IMG/VR virus record: IMGVR_UViG_3300036832_000827
Coordinates: 1-64,000 of that record
From: a virus
Direction: 5' to 3' (one strand)
Length of the DNA: 64,000 nucleotides
The notes under the pieces were generated by a model. The model had not been told where the DNA came from. It saw only the letters and a program-made list of their open reading frames with translations, and ran no database searches. Shown in pieces: positions 1-9,480 of this stretch. The position numbers were made by a program, and so were the translations under genes. The first letter of the stretch is position 1; every line of letters starts with the position of its first letter.

Positions 1-568
1 AGGTTCCGAACGTTACGCCGCCGGCCGATCTCGGGCTGACGGTAATCATGTTGCCGAACAGATTCGACCCCGTTGCTGGTCCGCCAACGGAGAGATTTAT
101 ATAATTGGGTACTATGTAAGTGTTGTTGGTGCTCGTCAGAAAAGAATTGTCGACAATGATGCCCGCCCAGCCGGTCGTGAGAGCCTGGTCGCCGACCTTT
201 GCTACGGACATCGCAAACTTCCCGAAAAAGCCGGTGTTCGTGTAGGTCTTGTCGAGTATTCTGAGACACTGGTTGGCGTCGTCCCAGTTGAAGGCGGGAT
301 TGTTCTGGTAAAGGACACCGGACGGCCCTGCAAACAATACCGAACCCTGCGTAGCGGAACTTATCGGGCCGCCGATGGCTGCTCCGCCGCCGCCTCCTCC
401 GCCCGTGATGCCGGGAAGATCTGTCCAGTGGTGGGTGTTGTCGCCGATCTTGAAGACGTTGTTGTCCCACGAGAAGCCAGGTTCGCCAAGAGCGAGGATC
501 GGGTTTTCGTGGGCCCAATCGGCGGCGGTCCCCCGGCGAAACAAGATCTTCATCACCTGTGTCGTCAC
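1..568 (-). CDS. tail fibre / receptor-binding protein, N-terminal part (cut by window edge)
   Basis: The frame is open from a GTG at 566-568 to the left edge, so only about 189 N-terminal residues are visible. The GTG overlaps the TGA of the upstream gene (GTGA), and GGAGG lies six bases before it, which fixes the start. Residues 7-48 (RRGTAADWAHENPILALGE, then FKIGDNTHHWTDLPG) are the short module found at the N-terminus of many tail fibres and of major-tropism-determinant-type proteins. A glycine run follows and then a beta-rich region. It probably attaches to the virion and displays a receptor-binding tip encoded beyond the window. No reverse transcriptase or template repeat is visible in the window, so a diversity-generating system is not supported. 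Confidence 0.8.
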   Translation of the reverse strand, partial: MTTQVMKILFRRGTAADWAHENPILALGEPGFSWDNNVFKIGDNTHHWTDLPGITGGGGGGGAAIGGPISSATQGSVLFAGPSGVLYQNNPAFNWDDANQCLRILDKTYTNTGFFGKFAMSVAKVGDQALTTGWAGIIVDNSFLTSTNNTYIVPNYINLSVGGPATGSNLFGNMITVSPRSAGGVTFGT

Positions 569-1323
569 GGCGTACCTCCGTCGATGTCCGTTGGCGGGTC
601 CTGACCGAAGACAAGTGTTCGCCTGATGCCGACGCCGGCCGATCGATTGTCGAAAAATCGTCTCTTTGGTATCTGCGATTTGCCCCGGAACTTACGAATG
701 TAGCGTATCCAGTCCTGCTTATTTCTGGCCATCTGTGCTTCCCAGGACGGGCGATACATCTTTACGAAATTCATCCACTCGTTGCTCGGATCTTCGACCA
801 GCTCGCAGGCTTCGTAGGCCGTATCGAGAATTGCTTTCGACTTGAAGAGACCCGGCAGGCCGGTGACGCTGTCAAGTTTCAGGTCGCCGACCATGTCGGT
901 CTCGTAGACCATGCGGTACTGCATCTGCTGAATGGACTCGGTCGGATCTCGGAAGGTTATCCTGAGCGGTGTCGCGTGGAATGCAACGGCTCCGACGATC
1001 GACGTGTTGAGCACGTCGAAATTAACGCACGGCACATCGGCTCCCGTTTCGAACTGAGAATCGATGCTCTTCATCTCGACGCGGGTCGGAAGCAGCACGT
1101 CGTGAAGGCCGATGTCATCGAGAGCGAAGTCCTGGGCGGGTGGAACAAACCAATCGCTGAGAATGGCCGTCTCGCCCTGGGGCGACATCATTAGATCGAG
1201 CTTCATGCGGGCGACGACCTCGCCGGCGATCGCGACGACGTCCTGCCAGGCGAGATCTGCCTGCGACGGCTTTCGAAGTCGCCGGTAAACTCCGTTGACG
1301 ATGTCGATCCCGCTAACCTGCAT
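565..1323 (-). CDS. putative head-tail connector / structural protein
   Basis: Encodes 252 residues. It starts inside the end of the upstream gene (11-base overlap) and its stop overlaps the next GTG, so it is translationally coupled within the late structural operon. The N-terminus (VNGVYRRLRKPSQADLAWQDVVAIAGEVVARM) is helical and the rest mixed alpha/beta, without a recognisable catalytic motif. The position, between capsid genes and the fibre, fits a connector, neck or head-completion protein. That is inference from gene order; no family was recognised. Confidence 0.65.
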   Translation of the reverse strand: MQVSGIDIVNGVYRRLRKPSQADLAWQDVVAIAGEVVARMKLDLMMSPQGETAILSDWFVPPAQDFALDDIGLHDVLLPTRVEMKSIDSQFETGADVPCVNFDVLNTSIVGAVAFHATPLRITFRDPTESIQQMQYRMVYETDMVGDLKLDSVTGLPGLFKSKAILDTAYEACELVEDPSNEWMNFVKMYRPSWEAQMARNKQDWIRYIRKFRGKSQIPKRRFFDNRSAGVGIRRTLVFGQDPPTDIDGGTP

Positions 1324-2383
1324 TCTCGGTCACTGTTTCCGGTGTCGCGGCTGCCACAGCTTCTGCTTCTTTCTTTGCGTGGGCCTGGCAGCGATCGCCT
1401 TCGTAGGTCACTCGCATCTGGCACGGCTCGCCGTCGATCTTCGGATAGCCGCATGTGAGCGGCACCGACTTTCGAAGCTGCTCGTTCTCTGCTCTGAGCC
1501 GTTCGATCTCGGCGGACTGCTCGCGTGAGACCTCCTTCCCGACCAGGAAATCGACCTTTTGTTCGAGCTTTCCCGCATCCAGCTTTTTCTCGCCGATGAC
1601 GGCCGGAAGTTCGCGCTCAAGTTCCTCGCACAGATATCTATCGTGCGGGTCGGCGCCGGTCTTTCCCTTTCCGCCTGCAAAGCGATTGACCATGCTCATC
1701 TCGGTGTCGTTGAGCTGTTCGGAGGCAAGCGTGTAGGCGAGTTCGGCACCGGCGATCATCTCGGTCTGGAGCCTGCGTGCGATCTCGCGTTCGTGGTCGT
1801 CACGCAGATTTGGGACGACATAGTCCGGTTCGCCCGCAAAGCGAAAGACGATCGGCTCCGTTGCTTCGATCCGGTCATTTGCGAACTCAAGTTCGCTGAC
1901 GACGGTGGAGATCGGGTAGTTGAACGGCTGTACTACTTTGAAGATCCTTTGAGCGGTCGGCTGGTCGACGCCTTGAAGGCTTTGCAAAATAGTAAAGCCG
2001 TTTCTGGCATGAACACGCGCGACCAGAACGACACAGTCAAGTGCCGTTTGCGTCCTGGTGACCGAGACGAGGGCCGCGCGTCCGTCGCCCATTCGGATAT
2101 CGGGCGACGGGCCCTGTTCCATGATCTCGAATGTCGTGAACGGAATAAGGTGGCCCTTTTTCAGCGTTGTAAAAAATGGATTTCGGACTGGCCGGCCATC
2201 GGCTCCGGCGATCTCGTAGGGCTGCACTAACGGATTTGGAATGCCGTCCGGGCCAGGCAGCCAGATGTCCTTGAACGTGGTCCAGCCGTATCTGATCTGT
2301 GTCGGGTTTATTCCTGCGAGCACGTCCATTACCGGTGGCTCGATGATCTGTTCCTCTATTCTTCGGTGTGCTAACTCAGCCAT
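1313..2383 (-). CDS. late structural-region protein with C-terminal Cys/His cluster
   Basis: Encodes 356 residues, start at 2383 with AGGAG in its leader. Residues 1-240 are mixed alpha/beta, residues about 245-300 are charged and likely coiled coil (KLEQKVDFLVGKEVSREQ), and the C-terminus carries a compact C..C..C.AH cluster (TCGYPKIDGEPC, then DRCQAH) that looks metal-binding. Many residues in the N-terminal half suggest a virion or assembly protein. The gene sits between the capsid block and the fibre and overlaps the next gene. Function unknown. Confidence 0.65.
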   Translation of the reverse strand: MAELAHRRIEEQIIEPPVMDVLAGINPTQIRYGWTTFKDIWLPGPDGIPNPLVQPYEIAGADGRPVRNPFFTTLKKGHLIPFTTFEIMEQGPSPDIRMGDGRAALVSVTRTQTALDCVVLVARVHARNGFTILQSLQGVDQPTAQRIFKVVQPFNYPISTVVSELEFANDRIEATEPIVFRFAGEPDYVVPNLRDDHEREIARRLQTEMIAGAELAYTLASEQLNDTEMSMVNRFAGGKGKTGADPHDRYLCEELERELPAVIGEKKLDAGKLEQKVDFLVGKEVSREQSAEIERLRAENEQLRKSVPLTCGYPKIDGEPCQMRVTYEGDRCQAHAKKEAEAVAAATPETVTENAG

Positions 2384-2391
2384 AAATTCTC

Positions 2392-3084
2392 CTAATGAAA
2401 AAAGACGCTTCGCGCATTTCTCTTCTCCCGGATGGTCTGCGCGTTGAGGTCGTCGATCAGGTCGAGCGTGTCCTGCGCCTGCTCGGCGTTGATGTTGTAG
2501 TGGTAGATCTCTTCGACGGCCGTTAAGACCTGGCGGTCGAGATCTCGATAGGTGTTATTGCGGCGCTGGATGACAAAGAAGCAATCGTAGACGCCTTCGC
2601 GCGGAAACTCGCGAAGTATGCGCGTGCCATCGGGTGCGAACGGGTGTTCAAAGCGGTGAAGCTGACGCAGTTTTTCGGGTGGGCAATAGCGCTCCACTAT
2701 CCAGCGCAGGCGGCCGAAGGCGTGATCTTCCCTGACCGGGACCATCTCATCTCTGTTTGCGACCTCGGCGATCTCTTCGTCGGTCATCCGGTGGCCTTTA
2801 CGGATGTAGCCAAGCGTCCCGTCCTTTTTCCAGTATTTGTAACCCTTGACGATCCGGCGGGTCGCCTGGTATTTGAGCTGTGGGCGGTGCGTGTAGTCGT
2901 GCATGTGCGTGCCGCCCCAAACTACCTGGAGATTTACTTTGCCGTTCGGATGACGCCCGCCGATGTCGGCAAGTCCTTCTTCGAACCAGATCTCGCGCCT
3001 GGGCGGCTCTTTGGTCCACCATTCGCCATTGCTCGGAATGTACTCGTAATAATTCTGCTTTTTGATCTCTTCCGGCGTCAGCAT
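2392..3084 (-). CDS. hypothetical late structural-region protein
   Basis: Encodes 230 residues starting at ATG 3082-3084, eight bases upstream of the following gene and just downstream of the capsid gene. It is rich in aromatic and charged residues (EYIPSNGEWWTKEPPRREIWFEEG) and ends in a helix. No signal peptide or membrane segment is seen. Its place directly after the major capsid gene suggests head completion or decoration, but no family was recognised. Confidence 0.6.
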   Translation of the reverse strand: MLTPEEIKKQNYYEYIPSNGEWWTKEPPRREIWFEEGLADIGGRHPNGKVNLQVVWGGTHMHDYTHRPQLKYQATRRIVKGYKYWKKDGTLGYIRKGHRMTDEEIAEVANRDEMVPVREDHAFGRLRWIVERYCPPEKLRQLHRFEHPFAPDGTRILREFPREGVYDCFFVIQRRNNTYRDLDRQVLTAVEEIYHYNINAEQAQDTLDLIDDLNAQTIREKRNARSVFFH

Positions 3085-3096
3085 TGTTTTTTTAAT

Positions 3097-3165
3097 GGGA
3101 AGCCGATTCGTTCCCCAACTTTCGGCTTCCCTTCTTACCTGCTCAAAAGCCGCATTGGCTTTAAT
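3097..3165 (-). terminator. two stem-loops after the capsid gene
   Basis: Immediately after the capsid stop the minus strand has AAAGCC-aatgc-GGCTTTT, a short hairpin with a four-T tail, followed by a 10-bp stem at 3097-3106/3122-3131 (GGGAAGCCGA with TCGGCTTCCC). The second stem has A rather than T after it on the minus strand. The pair could be a partial terminator or an mRNA-stabilising 3' structure that sets a high capsid-to-downstream ratio. Confidence 0.4.
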
Positions 3166-4453
3166 TCAGGTTGCGGCGCACGTCGGCCACATTGAATTGC
3201 AGACCTTTAAGCAGGAACTGGTTGAACGGTTCCTTGCACACGAGCGCATAACGTGCGTACACAGCAAACTGTGCCGCGTCGTAGTACTGGGCTGTGCCCG
3301 GCTTCTGGATAAGCGGGCCGTTCTGGAAGTTGTACATCTGCGGGGCCTTGTTCTCTTTGAGGGCCCAGGACGAAAGCTGGAGCCCGAAGAGACGGTCGGC
3401 CGGACAGTGCGATGAAACGCGCCACTCCATACCGTTGTGCGACACGTTGGCGAAACCGAGATCGAGTTTTGGATTTCCCGATGCGTCGACGACGCGCGTC
3501 AGCGCGTAGCCCAGTTTCCGGTACATGTTCTGCTGTGCCGGGTGCGATAGCAGCACCTGGTCCCAGTTCGGCTTGCCGTCGCCCTGCTGGTTCGAAGTTT
3601 GCAGAGCGATCGTGTCGATGAAGTCCGGGGCAAGTGCTGAACCGGTCTTGTCGATGACCGTTGCCGACGTCCACGGATTGCCGGCACGGGCGATCGGCGA
3701 ACCGGTCAAACCGTCATTCAGCCAATTCGTACCCGCATTGCCGACAAAGAAGTCGAGCCCGAGCGTCTCGCGGTTCAGCGTGTTCTCAATGACCGCGACA
3801 TCGCCCGTGACGACCAGAAGCGGGCCGACGTCGAACGTCACGATGTCGTTCACGTCCTTTGAAACGACCGTGAAGGTCGTCGTGCCGCCGTTTACCCTCT
3901 GTGTTGCAAGCGTGGTGTCAAAGAGCTGAATGCGTTGGCCCGGCTGGAGCATCATCGAACCGTAGGGGTTCGTCTGTGACAGTACGAATGGGACCGTCGC
4001 ACCCGAGACCGCACCTGACGCCACCCCGATCACTCCGTTGCCGTTGCCGAAAAGATAAAGGTCCTGGAAAGTGGTAAAGCTTTCCTCGGCATCGGCCATC
4101 GCGTCCTTCGAGAGATCGAGAAGAGCGGTTTTACTCGGGGCGTCCATTACGCGGCCCGAAAGTTCGCCCGAGATAAAGTGGTCGCGATAGTCGATCTGCA
4201 CTTTGCGCCGGGCAGGTGCTCCGGCGATCGGCAACAGGCCGCCCTCCTGAGCCGATGTCAGTGAACCGTAACCCTGGTTACGCTGCGTCTTGAGCGAGAA
4301 AAAATATCCTCGCGTGTTGATGTCGTTGTCGATCGATACTCGTTTGCGAAACCACGAATAGGTGGTGTTCCGCATCGAGATCGCCGAACCTACACGGCTG
4401 TCGAATTCCTCTTTGAGGAGGGGTCCGGCCGTTGTCATTGTGTAAGCTGCCAT
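3161..4453 (-). CDS. major capsid protein
   Basis: Encodes 430 residues from ATG 4451-4453, chosen over an in-frame TTG nine bases upstream because AGGAG sits nine bases before the ATG. Composition and pattern fit an HK97-fold coat protein: an N-terminal arm, a long central helix (residues about 105-130, SKDAMADAEESFTTFQDLYLFGNG), beta-rich inserted regions and a C-terminal half ending in CKEPFNQFLLKGLQFNVADVRRNLN. Position after portal and scaffold-like genes is the classic head order. It is the likely most abundant virion protein. Confidence 0.85.
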   Translation of the reverse strand: MAAYTMTTAGPLLKEEFDSRVGSAISMRNTTYSWFRKRVSIDNDINTRGYFFSLKTQRNQGYGSLTSAQEGGLLPIAGAPARRKVQIDYRDHFISGELSGRVMDAPSKTALLDLSKDAMADAEESFTTFQDLYLFGNGNGVIGVASGAVSGATVPFVLSQTNPYGSMMLQPGQRIQLFDTTLATQRVNGGTTTFTVVSKDVNDIVTFDVGPLLVVTGDVAVIENTLNRETLGLDFFVGNAGTNWLNDGLTGSPIARAGNPWTSATVIDKTGSALAPDFIDTIALQTSNQQGDGKPNWDQVLLSHPAQQNMYRKLGYALTRVVDASGNPKLDLGFANVSHNGMEWRVSSHCPADRLFGLQLSSWALKENKAPQMYNFQNGPLIQKPGTAQYYDAAQFAVYARYALVCKEPFNQFLLKGLQFNVADVRRNLN

Positions 4454-4511
4454 GATGTTCAACTCCTACTAATGAATTTTTGTTTTTCGTTTTCGGATGC
4501 TGATATTTTCT

Positions 4512-6092
4512 TCAAGATGCGCGTGCTGCCCGTTCGTCGCTTGCGGCTTCTTCGGGCATGGCGTTCCAAAGATCGTCGGCGGTCTGATATTCACGCTTTT
4601 GCTTCTGCGTGGTATGCGTGCCGCCGCCTGTTGAAACTGTTTCTTTTCGTTTGGCTGCGTTCAGGATCGGGTCTGCTACCTTCTTGGCGCGGATACCGAG
4701 CAATTCGATATCGGGGTCGACGAACTTTTTGCGGAATTCCTTTGTGGCCTGTGAGAACAGGTGCGAAAAGGTGAGCAAAAAGCCTGCGGCCTCATCGTGA
4801 TATTTCTTTGCATCGGCAGCTTTGCCTTCGAGGATGGCGGCGGCCTCTTTCTTCTGGATGGCGACCACATTCTCGACCGTCTGCCGGTAGGCAGCGGCCA
4901 CGCTTGACTCGTTCGAGACAAAAGCCTCAAAGCGCGAAGCGAAACCGTTGGCCCTCTGGTAGTCGTCGCCTACGAAAAGTTCCATTTTGCGTTTCTTGAA
5001 TTCGGCGACCTCGGGCGTGTCGTCACGGTGGACCTCAAGCCCGGTCGTTCTTCGGATATGCGGGGTGAATTTTTCCTCGATCACCTTTTGATAATCGTTT
5101 CCCACCCGGTCGAGTTCGGCGAGGAGCTTTTTCTGCTCTTCCGTTTTCCCGGTCTCGTTGATCTTTTCGACGTTCTTTTCGAGGCTGGCGAGTTTCTCCG
5201 ACAATTCGCTCTTGATCTGGCCTTCGGCGATCGCTTTGGCTTCGAGCCCACGGATCGTCTGTGCCATCTTCATCTCGCGTTCGTCGACGAACTGGTCGTC
5301 GTTTTTCTCGTCGCGCCAATTGAAGTCGATGACAGAGTCGAGGTCGCGCGTAAGCTCGGCGAGATCTTTCGGGGTCGGGCTTGCGGTCTCCGCTCGTTTG
5401 GCAGCGGCCGGTGTCTCCACTTTCCCGTTCCCGAACACGATCTCATCGAGATTCGGCACCTTGTCGGGCGAATATTGCCAGTCCGGGTCGCGGCTCAACT
5501 GTTTGAGCGCGTAGATCCGGTGAAAAGCGATGTCGGGGTTTTCGTCGACCAGGCGGTGCGCCTCAAAAGACGCCAGCTCGCCGGTCTTTTCGTCACCTAT
5601 GAAGTCGCTCAGCTTATCGTGGAATTCAGCGACGGGAATATTCCCGTATTTGAAGTCCTTGGCTGGGGCGTAGACGCGTTCGGCCCTTTGGAGATACGAC
5701 TTGGCGGTCGCATTGCGCTGACTTTTCAGCATTTCCTCCGCGTCTTGTTTGTCTACGTCTTCCTCGGTCGGCTCCTTTGGCTTCTCCGCTTTTTTCTCGT
5801 CCGGTTTGTCGTCCTCGTCGAAAGCTTCGGCGATGGCCTTTTCTTCGTCGTCGGGTTCTTCGCCGTCCTCTTTCTTTTCCTTCGATTCGTCGCTTTTATC
5901 AACGTCTGTGGTTTTCTTATCGTCGGGTTTATCGGGTTCCTCTTTGCCGAAGTCTTCCCACGGATCGCCGCCTATGGACGGCATCTCGGTCTTTGAAGGC
6001 TCGGCTGGAGGCGTTGTCGATCCGGCTGGCTCGGCCGGGGCGGGAGTTGTCGCACCCTCGGCTGCGGTCGGATCTTTTTCTGTGTCGCCCAT
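4512..6092 (-). CDS. acidic scaffold-like capsid assembly protein
   Basis: Encodes 526 residues from ATG 6090-6092, preceded by AGGAG at six bases. The first about 140 residues are low-complexity and strongly acidic (runs of D, E, K, P), followed by long charged helices that look coiled-coil (LEAKAIAEGQIKSELSEKLASLEK) and a basic C-terminus with a TQKQKREYQ stretch. That composition and its place between portal and capsid genes are typical of scaffolding proteins, whose basic tail contacts coat protein. The identification rests on composition and synteny, not on a sequence family. Confidence 0.7.
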   Translation of the reverse strand: MGDTEKDPTAAEGATTPAPAEPAGSTTPPAEPSKTEMPSIGGDPWEDFGKEEPDKPDDKKTTDVDKSDESKEKKEDGEEPDDEEKAIAEAFDEDDKPDEKKAEKPKEPTEEDVDKQDAEEMLKSQRNATAKSYLQRAERVYAPAKDFKYGNIPVAEFHDKLSDFIGDEKTGELASFEAHRLVDENPDIAFHRIYALKQLSRDPDWQYSPDKVPNLDEIVFGNGKVETPAAAKRAETASPTPKDLAELTRDLDSVIDFNWRDEKNDDQFVDEREMKMAQTIRGLEAKAIAEGQIKSELSEKLASLEKNVEKINETGKTEEQKKLLAELDRVGNDYQKVIEEKFTPHIRRTTGLEVHRDDTPEVAEFKKRKMELFVGDDYQRANGFASRFEAFVSNESSVAAAYRQTVENVVAIQKKEAAAILEGKAADAKKYHDEAAGFLLTFSHLFSQATKEFRKKFVDPDIELLGIRAKKVADPILNAAKRKETVSTGGGTHTTQKQKREYQTADDLWNAMPEEAASDERAARAS

Positions 6093-6160
6093 ACTGCTCT
6101 CCTTGTTTTCCCGCGTGTGAAACTCAGCATCCTTTCGGATCTCACGCGCGGGCAATTCGT

Positions 6161-8998
6161 CTAAGCTGCTGCTTTCGCCTTGTTATTGGCGATCGCGGTC
6201 TTGGCCGCTATGTCGGCCCGATTCATCTCTTGCTGCGTGGCGAGTGTGGCGGCGTGTATCCGCTCCTTGCTCGCCAGTTGCTCGTTTTGCATCGCTGCGG
6301 CGTGCTGGCGATCGGCGTCCTGGTTGTTGTAATCGGCCAGGGCTCCGGCGACCTGCATCTGTTTCTGCTCGTTCATATTCTGCTGCTGGACGGCCATCTG
6401 CTGATTCTGCATTTCCTGCATCGGGGCCATTCCGGCCTGTGCGGTGGCCGTTGTGATCTGCTGCTGTTTAGCGACTCCGCCCTGATGCTGCATATAGCGA
6501 AGGGCGACCGTCGCGAGTAAGAGGTTCGAGGCGTTCTGGCCTTCGTCGCTCGCTCTCCAGTCTTTGAGAATGTCCTGGATGGCGGAGTGATTATCGAGAA
6601 AGATGTCGACCGGCATCGCCGCATGTTTGTCGACCATCTGTGCAGCCTGGAGGGCCGGGCTCGGCATCATCGCCGGCTGGCCCGTCTGAGGATCGGCGGC
6701 TCCTGACGGATCGGGCACGGGCGAAAGATCGTTCGTCGGAACATCGCCGTACTGCTGGATGAACATGTCGCAGAGCATCCTGTAGCGGGCGATAAGGCGA
6801 TAGGTCGAGCTTCGCTCGGTCTGCCATCCGCCCAAAAATTCCGGCATCCCGAAAACTTCCGAGGCGTATGCGATCAATTCCGGATTCTGCGACTGGATGA
6901 TTATCGGAAGGATCTGAGCGAAGGCCATCATCTTCGACTGCATTTGTGCGTCGGACTTTGGCATCCACGAGCCCGGTACGATCGTGACGATCAGATCTTC
7001 GCGAATATTGATCTGGCGAAACTTTTCGACGCCCGCCTGGTCATGCGAGCCTTTGTAGCGTTCCCAGTCCTGCGGCGTGTTGTACTTCTGCTCGATCTCC
7101 AGGAATTGATAGGCTTGCGGCCGGTCTAGTAGATCGGCCATAAGTTCCAGGTCGGGTGAGAAACGTCCAACGGCAAGGTCACGCTTGATAGAGATCGCGG
7201 TAGCGGTGTCTCCCCACTTCTGCGCATCTGCCAGGCCGCCTGCTCCGGTGCCTGAGAGAGCGCCGATCTTGTTTTGCATGTCGCCTTTGGTGACGTCCGT
7301 GAGGCCGTAGATCTCGGAGGAGAGCTGTAGGGCCGGTGCGGTCGCGTAGCCGTAGCCGATGACTGACGGGATGCCCGGCTCAAGCGAGAATTTTGTCGGT
7401 ATTTGGGGATCGGCCGAAAGTTCTGAAATGATCTCGTCATTTATAAATTCTCGCGGGACGCCGTTGGACCAGGCATTTGCCATGACCAGGCGGCGGAGGT
7501 CGTTAATGAGCTCCTGGTCGGTGAGAGCGACGCTCGATCCGGTGCCGTACATCGATCCGGCGCGGATACCGTAGGGCGATGACGTCCATTTGCTGTTTTT
7601 GCACTCGTTGAACATGTCGACGATCAGGTCTTCGCAGTGGGCGTACCAGAGACCGTGCTCGTACATCGAACCGAGCGGTTTCCCGGCCTTGAGCGTGCGG
7701 CCGTCGCCAAGCGGCATGTCCTCGTCGAAACTCTTCATGCAGATCAATTCGTAGTCGAGCCAAACCTGATGGAATTCCAGTTCTTCAAGTTCGTCGAGAC
7801 CTTGCGACATCCGCGAGCGCATCCCGGTGTCGTCGTAGAGCGTCTCGCTGCGCCAGTTCGCGTTCGAGCCCGGCGTCGATCTCTGTTGACCTGCGATATA
7901 TCGCAGTTCGAGCGACTTGACCTCGGCCGATGGCAGCTTGAGGTCCTTGTAGCGTTCCTGGAGCACGCTGCGCAGCACGATCTGTTTCCATTTCAGGAAG
8001 GGCGTCTCTTCGATACGTGACGCCGACATCGAAACGATGATCGATGCCGGATTCGGAACTATCCAGCAACTCTTGCAGTGCGGGAGGTCCTGGTAGCCGA
8101 TGACGACGTCGGTGTCGTCTTCCCCGCTGCCGCCGTACTCGTTGAACATCTCCGAGCCGCAACTGAGGCACTTGTCCGGAGCGTTCCCCGTGCCGATGTC
8201 CGGAAGTTCCGGCTTTGGTCTCATGCACATCGCGCAGATCTTGACGCTCTGTGCACTTTTTGGCCCCTCATCCGAGGCGGGGCTTTGTGCGGTCTCTTCG
8301 GCTTGTTCCTGGTCGGGCGGTTCGCCGTACTCTTCACTGGCCGGCTCGGCCTGCTCGTTTGCGAGCTCACTTCGCTTTTTTATGATCGGGATCTTCTCTT
8401 TCCTGGCGCTTGTGTCCGAGCCTGAGAATTCCGGATACGTGTATCTGTAGGTGATGCCGTTCAGGAGGGCGTAGCAGTTCTCCGTCTGCTTTAAGAGAGC
8501 GCTGAAGGTTTGGGCCTGGATCGCGTCGTATCTCTTTTGGGCGAAGTTTGCCGCCGCCGTCATTTCTTCGTCATCGTCGTTTGCCGGCGTGATAACGACC
8601 TCGGTCTGCGTTCGCGCGAGTTCCATCAGCGCCGTACGCCAATATGGATAAAGCTGATTGTCCGTGTACCAGATCTCGTCCGGTCCGCGATCGACCTGCA
8701 CCCAGTTGAGATCCGAATCGATGTAGCCGAAAAAATTCCCGTCGAAATATTGATGGGCCTTGATCTGCGAGCGAACATGCCTGAGCCGTTTCTCGTGATC
8801 GAGGCCCTCTATATCATTCGACAACTGGATGAGCCACTTGGACAGCTTCTCGCCTACCGGCTTGTCCGCTTTTAAGTCATCGCGGGCCTCTTGGAGCCTG
8901 TCTTTGTTGTCCTCATCCAGGGGTGGAGAAGGCACACCGGAACCGGTCGGCGAAGAGCCGTAGTTCTTTGGCGTGCCTCCTCCGCTGTCGTATGCCAT
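6161..8998 (-). CDS. portal protein, large form with zinc-ribbon insert
   Basis: Encodes 945 residues. The N-terminal region (SKWLIQLSNDIEGLDHEKRLRHVRSQIKAHQYFDG) and the central DQELINDLRRLVMANAWSNG segment fit portals of podovirus type, which form the dodecameric DNA channel at one capsid vertex. The C-terminal 150 residues are Gln/Ala/Met-rich helices, like a portal barrel. Unusually, residues 200-250 form an acidic linker leading into CAMC (255-258) and CLSC (277-280), a rubredoxin-like zinc-ribbon pair not expected in a portal core. The gene lies downstream of two small leader genes and 68 bases before the scaffold start. Confidence 0.85.
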   Translation of the reverse strand: MAYDSGGGTPKNYGSSPTGSGVPSPPLDEDNKDRLQEARDDLKADKPVGEKLSKWLIQLSNDIEGLDHEKRLRHVRSQIKAHQYFDGNFFGYIDSDLNWVQVDRGPDEIWYTDNQLYPYWRTALMELARTQTEVVITPANDDDEEMTAAANFAQKRYDAIQAQTFSALLKQTENCYALLNGITYRYTYPEFSGSDTSARKEKIPIIKKRSELANEQAEPASEEYGEPPDQEQAEETAQSPASDEGPKSAQSVKICAMCMRPKPELPDIGTGNAPDKCLSCGSEMFNEYGGSGEDDTDVVIGYQDLPHCKSCWIVPNPASIIVSMSASRIEETPFLKWKQIVLRSVLQERYKDLKLPSAEVKSLELRYIAGQQRSTPGSNANWRSETLYDDTGMRSRMSQGLDELEELEFHQVWLDYELICMKSFDEDMPLGDGRTLKAGKPLGSMYEHGLWYAHCEDLIVDMFNECKNSKWTSSPYGIRAGSMYGTGSSVALTDQELINDLRRLVMANAWSNGVPREFINDEIISELSADPQIPTKFSLEPGIPSVIGYGYATAPALQLSSEIYGLTDVTKGDMQNKIGALSGTGAGGLADAQKWGDTATAISIKRDLAVGRFSPDLELMADLLDRPQAYQFLEIEQKYNTPQDWERYKGSHDQAGVEKFRQINIREDLIVTIVPGSWMPKSDAQMQSKMMAFAQILPIIIQSQNPELIAYASEVFGMPEFLGGWQTERSSTYRLIARYRMLCDMFIQQYGDVPTNDLSPVPDPSGAADPQTGQPAMMPSPALQAAQMVDKHAAMPVDIFLDNHSAIQDILKDWRASDEGQNASNLLLATVALRYMQHQGGVAKQQQITTATAQAGMAPMQEMQNQQMAVQQQNMNEQKQMQVAGALADYNNQDADRQHAAAMQNEQLASKERIHAATLATQQEMNRADIAAKTAIANNKAKAAA

Positions 8999-9003
8999 CG
9001 GCT

Positions 9004-9480
9004 TTAATTGCCGGCTGCCTTAGCGGCCTTTCTCGTTTCCGTTAGGTGAGCTTTAAGCTCCGCGTCCTCGCCCTCGGGTATCAGGAACGCGCCGTCCAGG
9101 TTGCACTCGGCCCAGCTCGTGCATCCATCGGGCGGAAAATAATAAGTTCCCGATGCCGGGTCCTTGATCTGCATCGCCTTGTTGAACGGAACGCCGTCGA
9201 TCGATGCGAACGTGTAGCGTCCGCATGGCTGCCCATCCGGGCCTTTACACTTGTCGCCTTCGCGTCCGGGACTGAGTCCTATGTATCGGGCATCGCGTCC
9301 CAAAAGGTCGACAACGCCGATCCCCGCAAAATTGGCTTTGGCCACCGGGTTGCTGGCTTCTACTTCTATTTCAGCCTCTTCTTCTTTTGTCAGATCCGTC
9401 GGCGATGCTGCCGGAGCGGTCTTCGCCGGAGCTTCTTTCGCCGGAGCTTCTTTCTCATCCTTCTTGTCGGTTGTAGCCAT
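9004..9480 (-). CDS. hypothetical virion-region protein
   Basis: Encodes 158 residues, ending five bases before the portal start. The first 35 residues are a Lys/Glu/Ala/Pro repeat (EAPAKEAPAKTAPA), followed by a compact domain with four cysteines (KCKGPDGQPCGRY, then DGCTSWAECN). It begins 26 bases before the end of the upstream gene, so the two are coupled. Small genes at this spot before the portal vary between phages. No function can be assigned. Confidence 0.6.
   Translation of the reverse strand: MATTDKKDEKEAPAKEAPAKTAPAASPTDLTKEEEAEIEVEASNPVAKANFAGIGVVDLLGRDARYIGLSPGREGDKCKGPDGQPCGRYTFASIDGVPFNKAMQIKDPASGTYYFPPDGCTSWAECNLDGAFLIPEGEDAELKAHLTETRKAAKAAGN

Noticed and set aside
1-568. Diversity-generating retroelement target
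   Set aside because: The fibre N-terminus resembles Mtd-type proteins but no reverse transcriptase, template or variable repeat is visible in the window.
5028-5996. 322-residue reading frame on the plus strand
   Set aside because: Shadow of the scaffold-like gene; composition is the complement of its Lys/Asp/Glu-rich codons.
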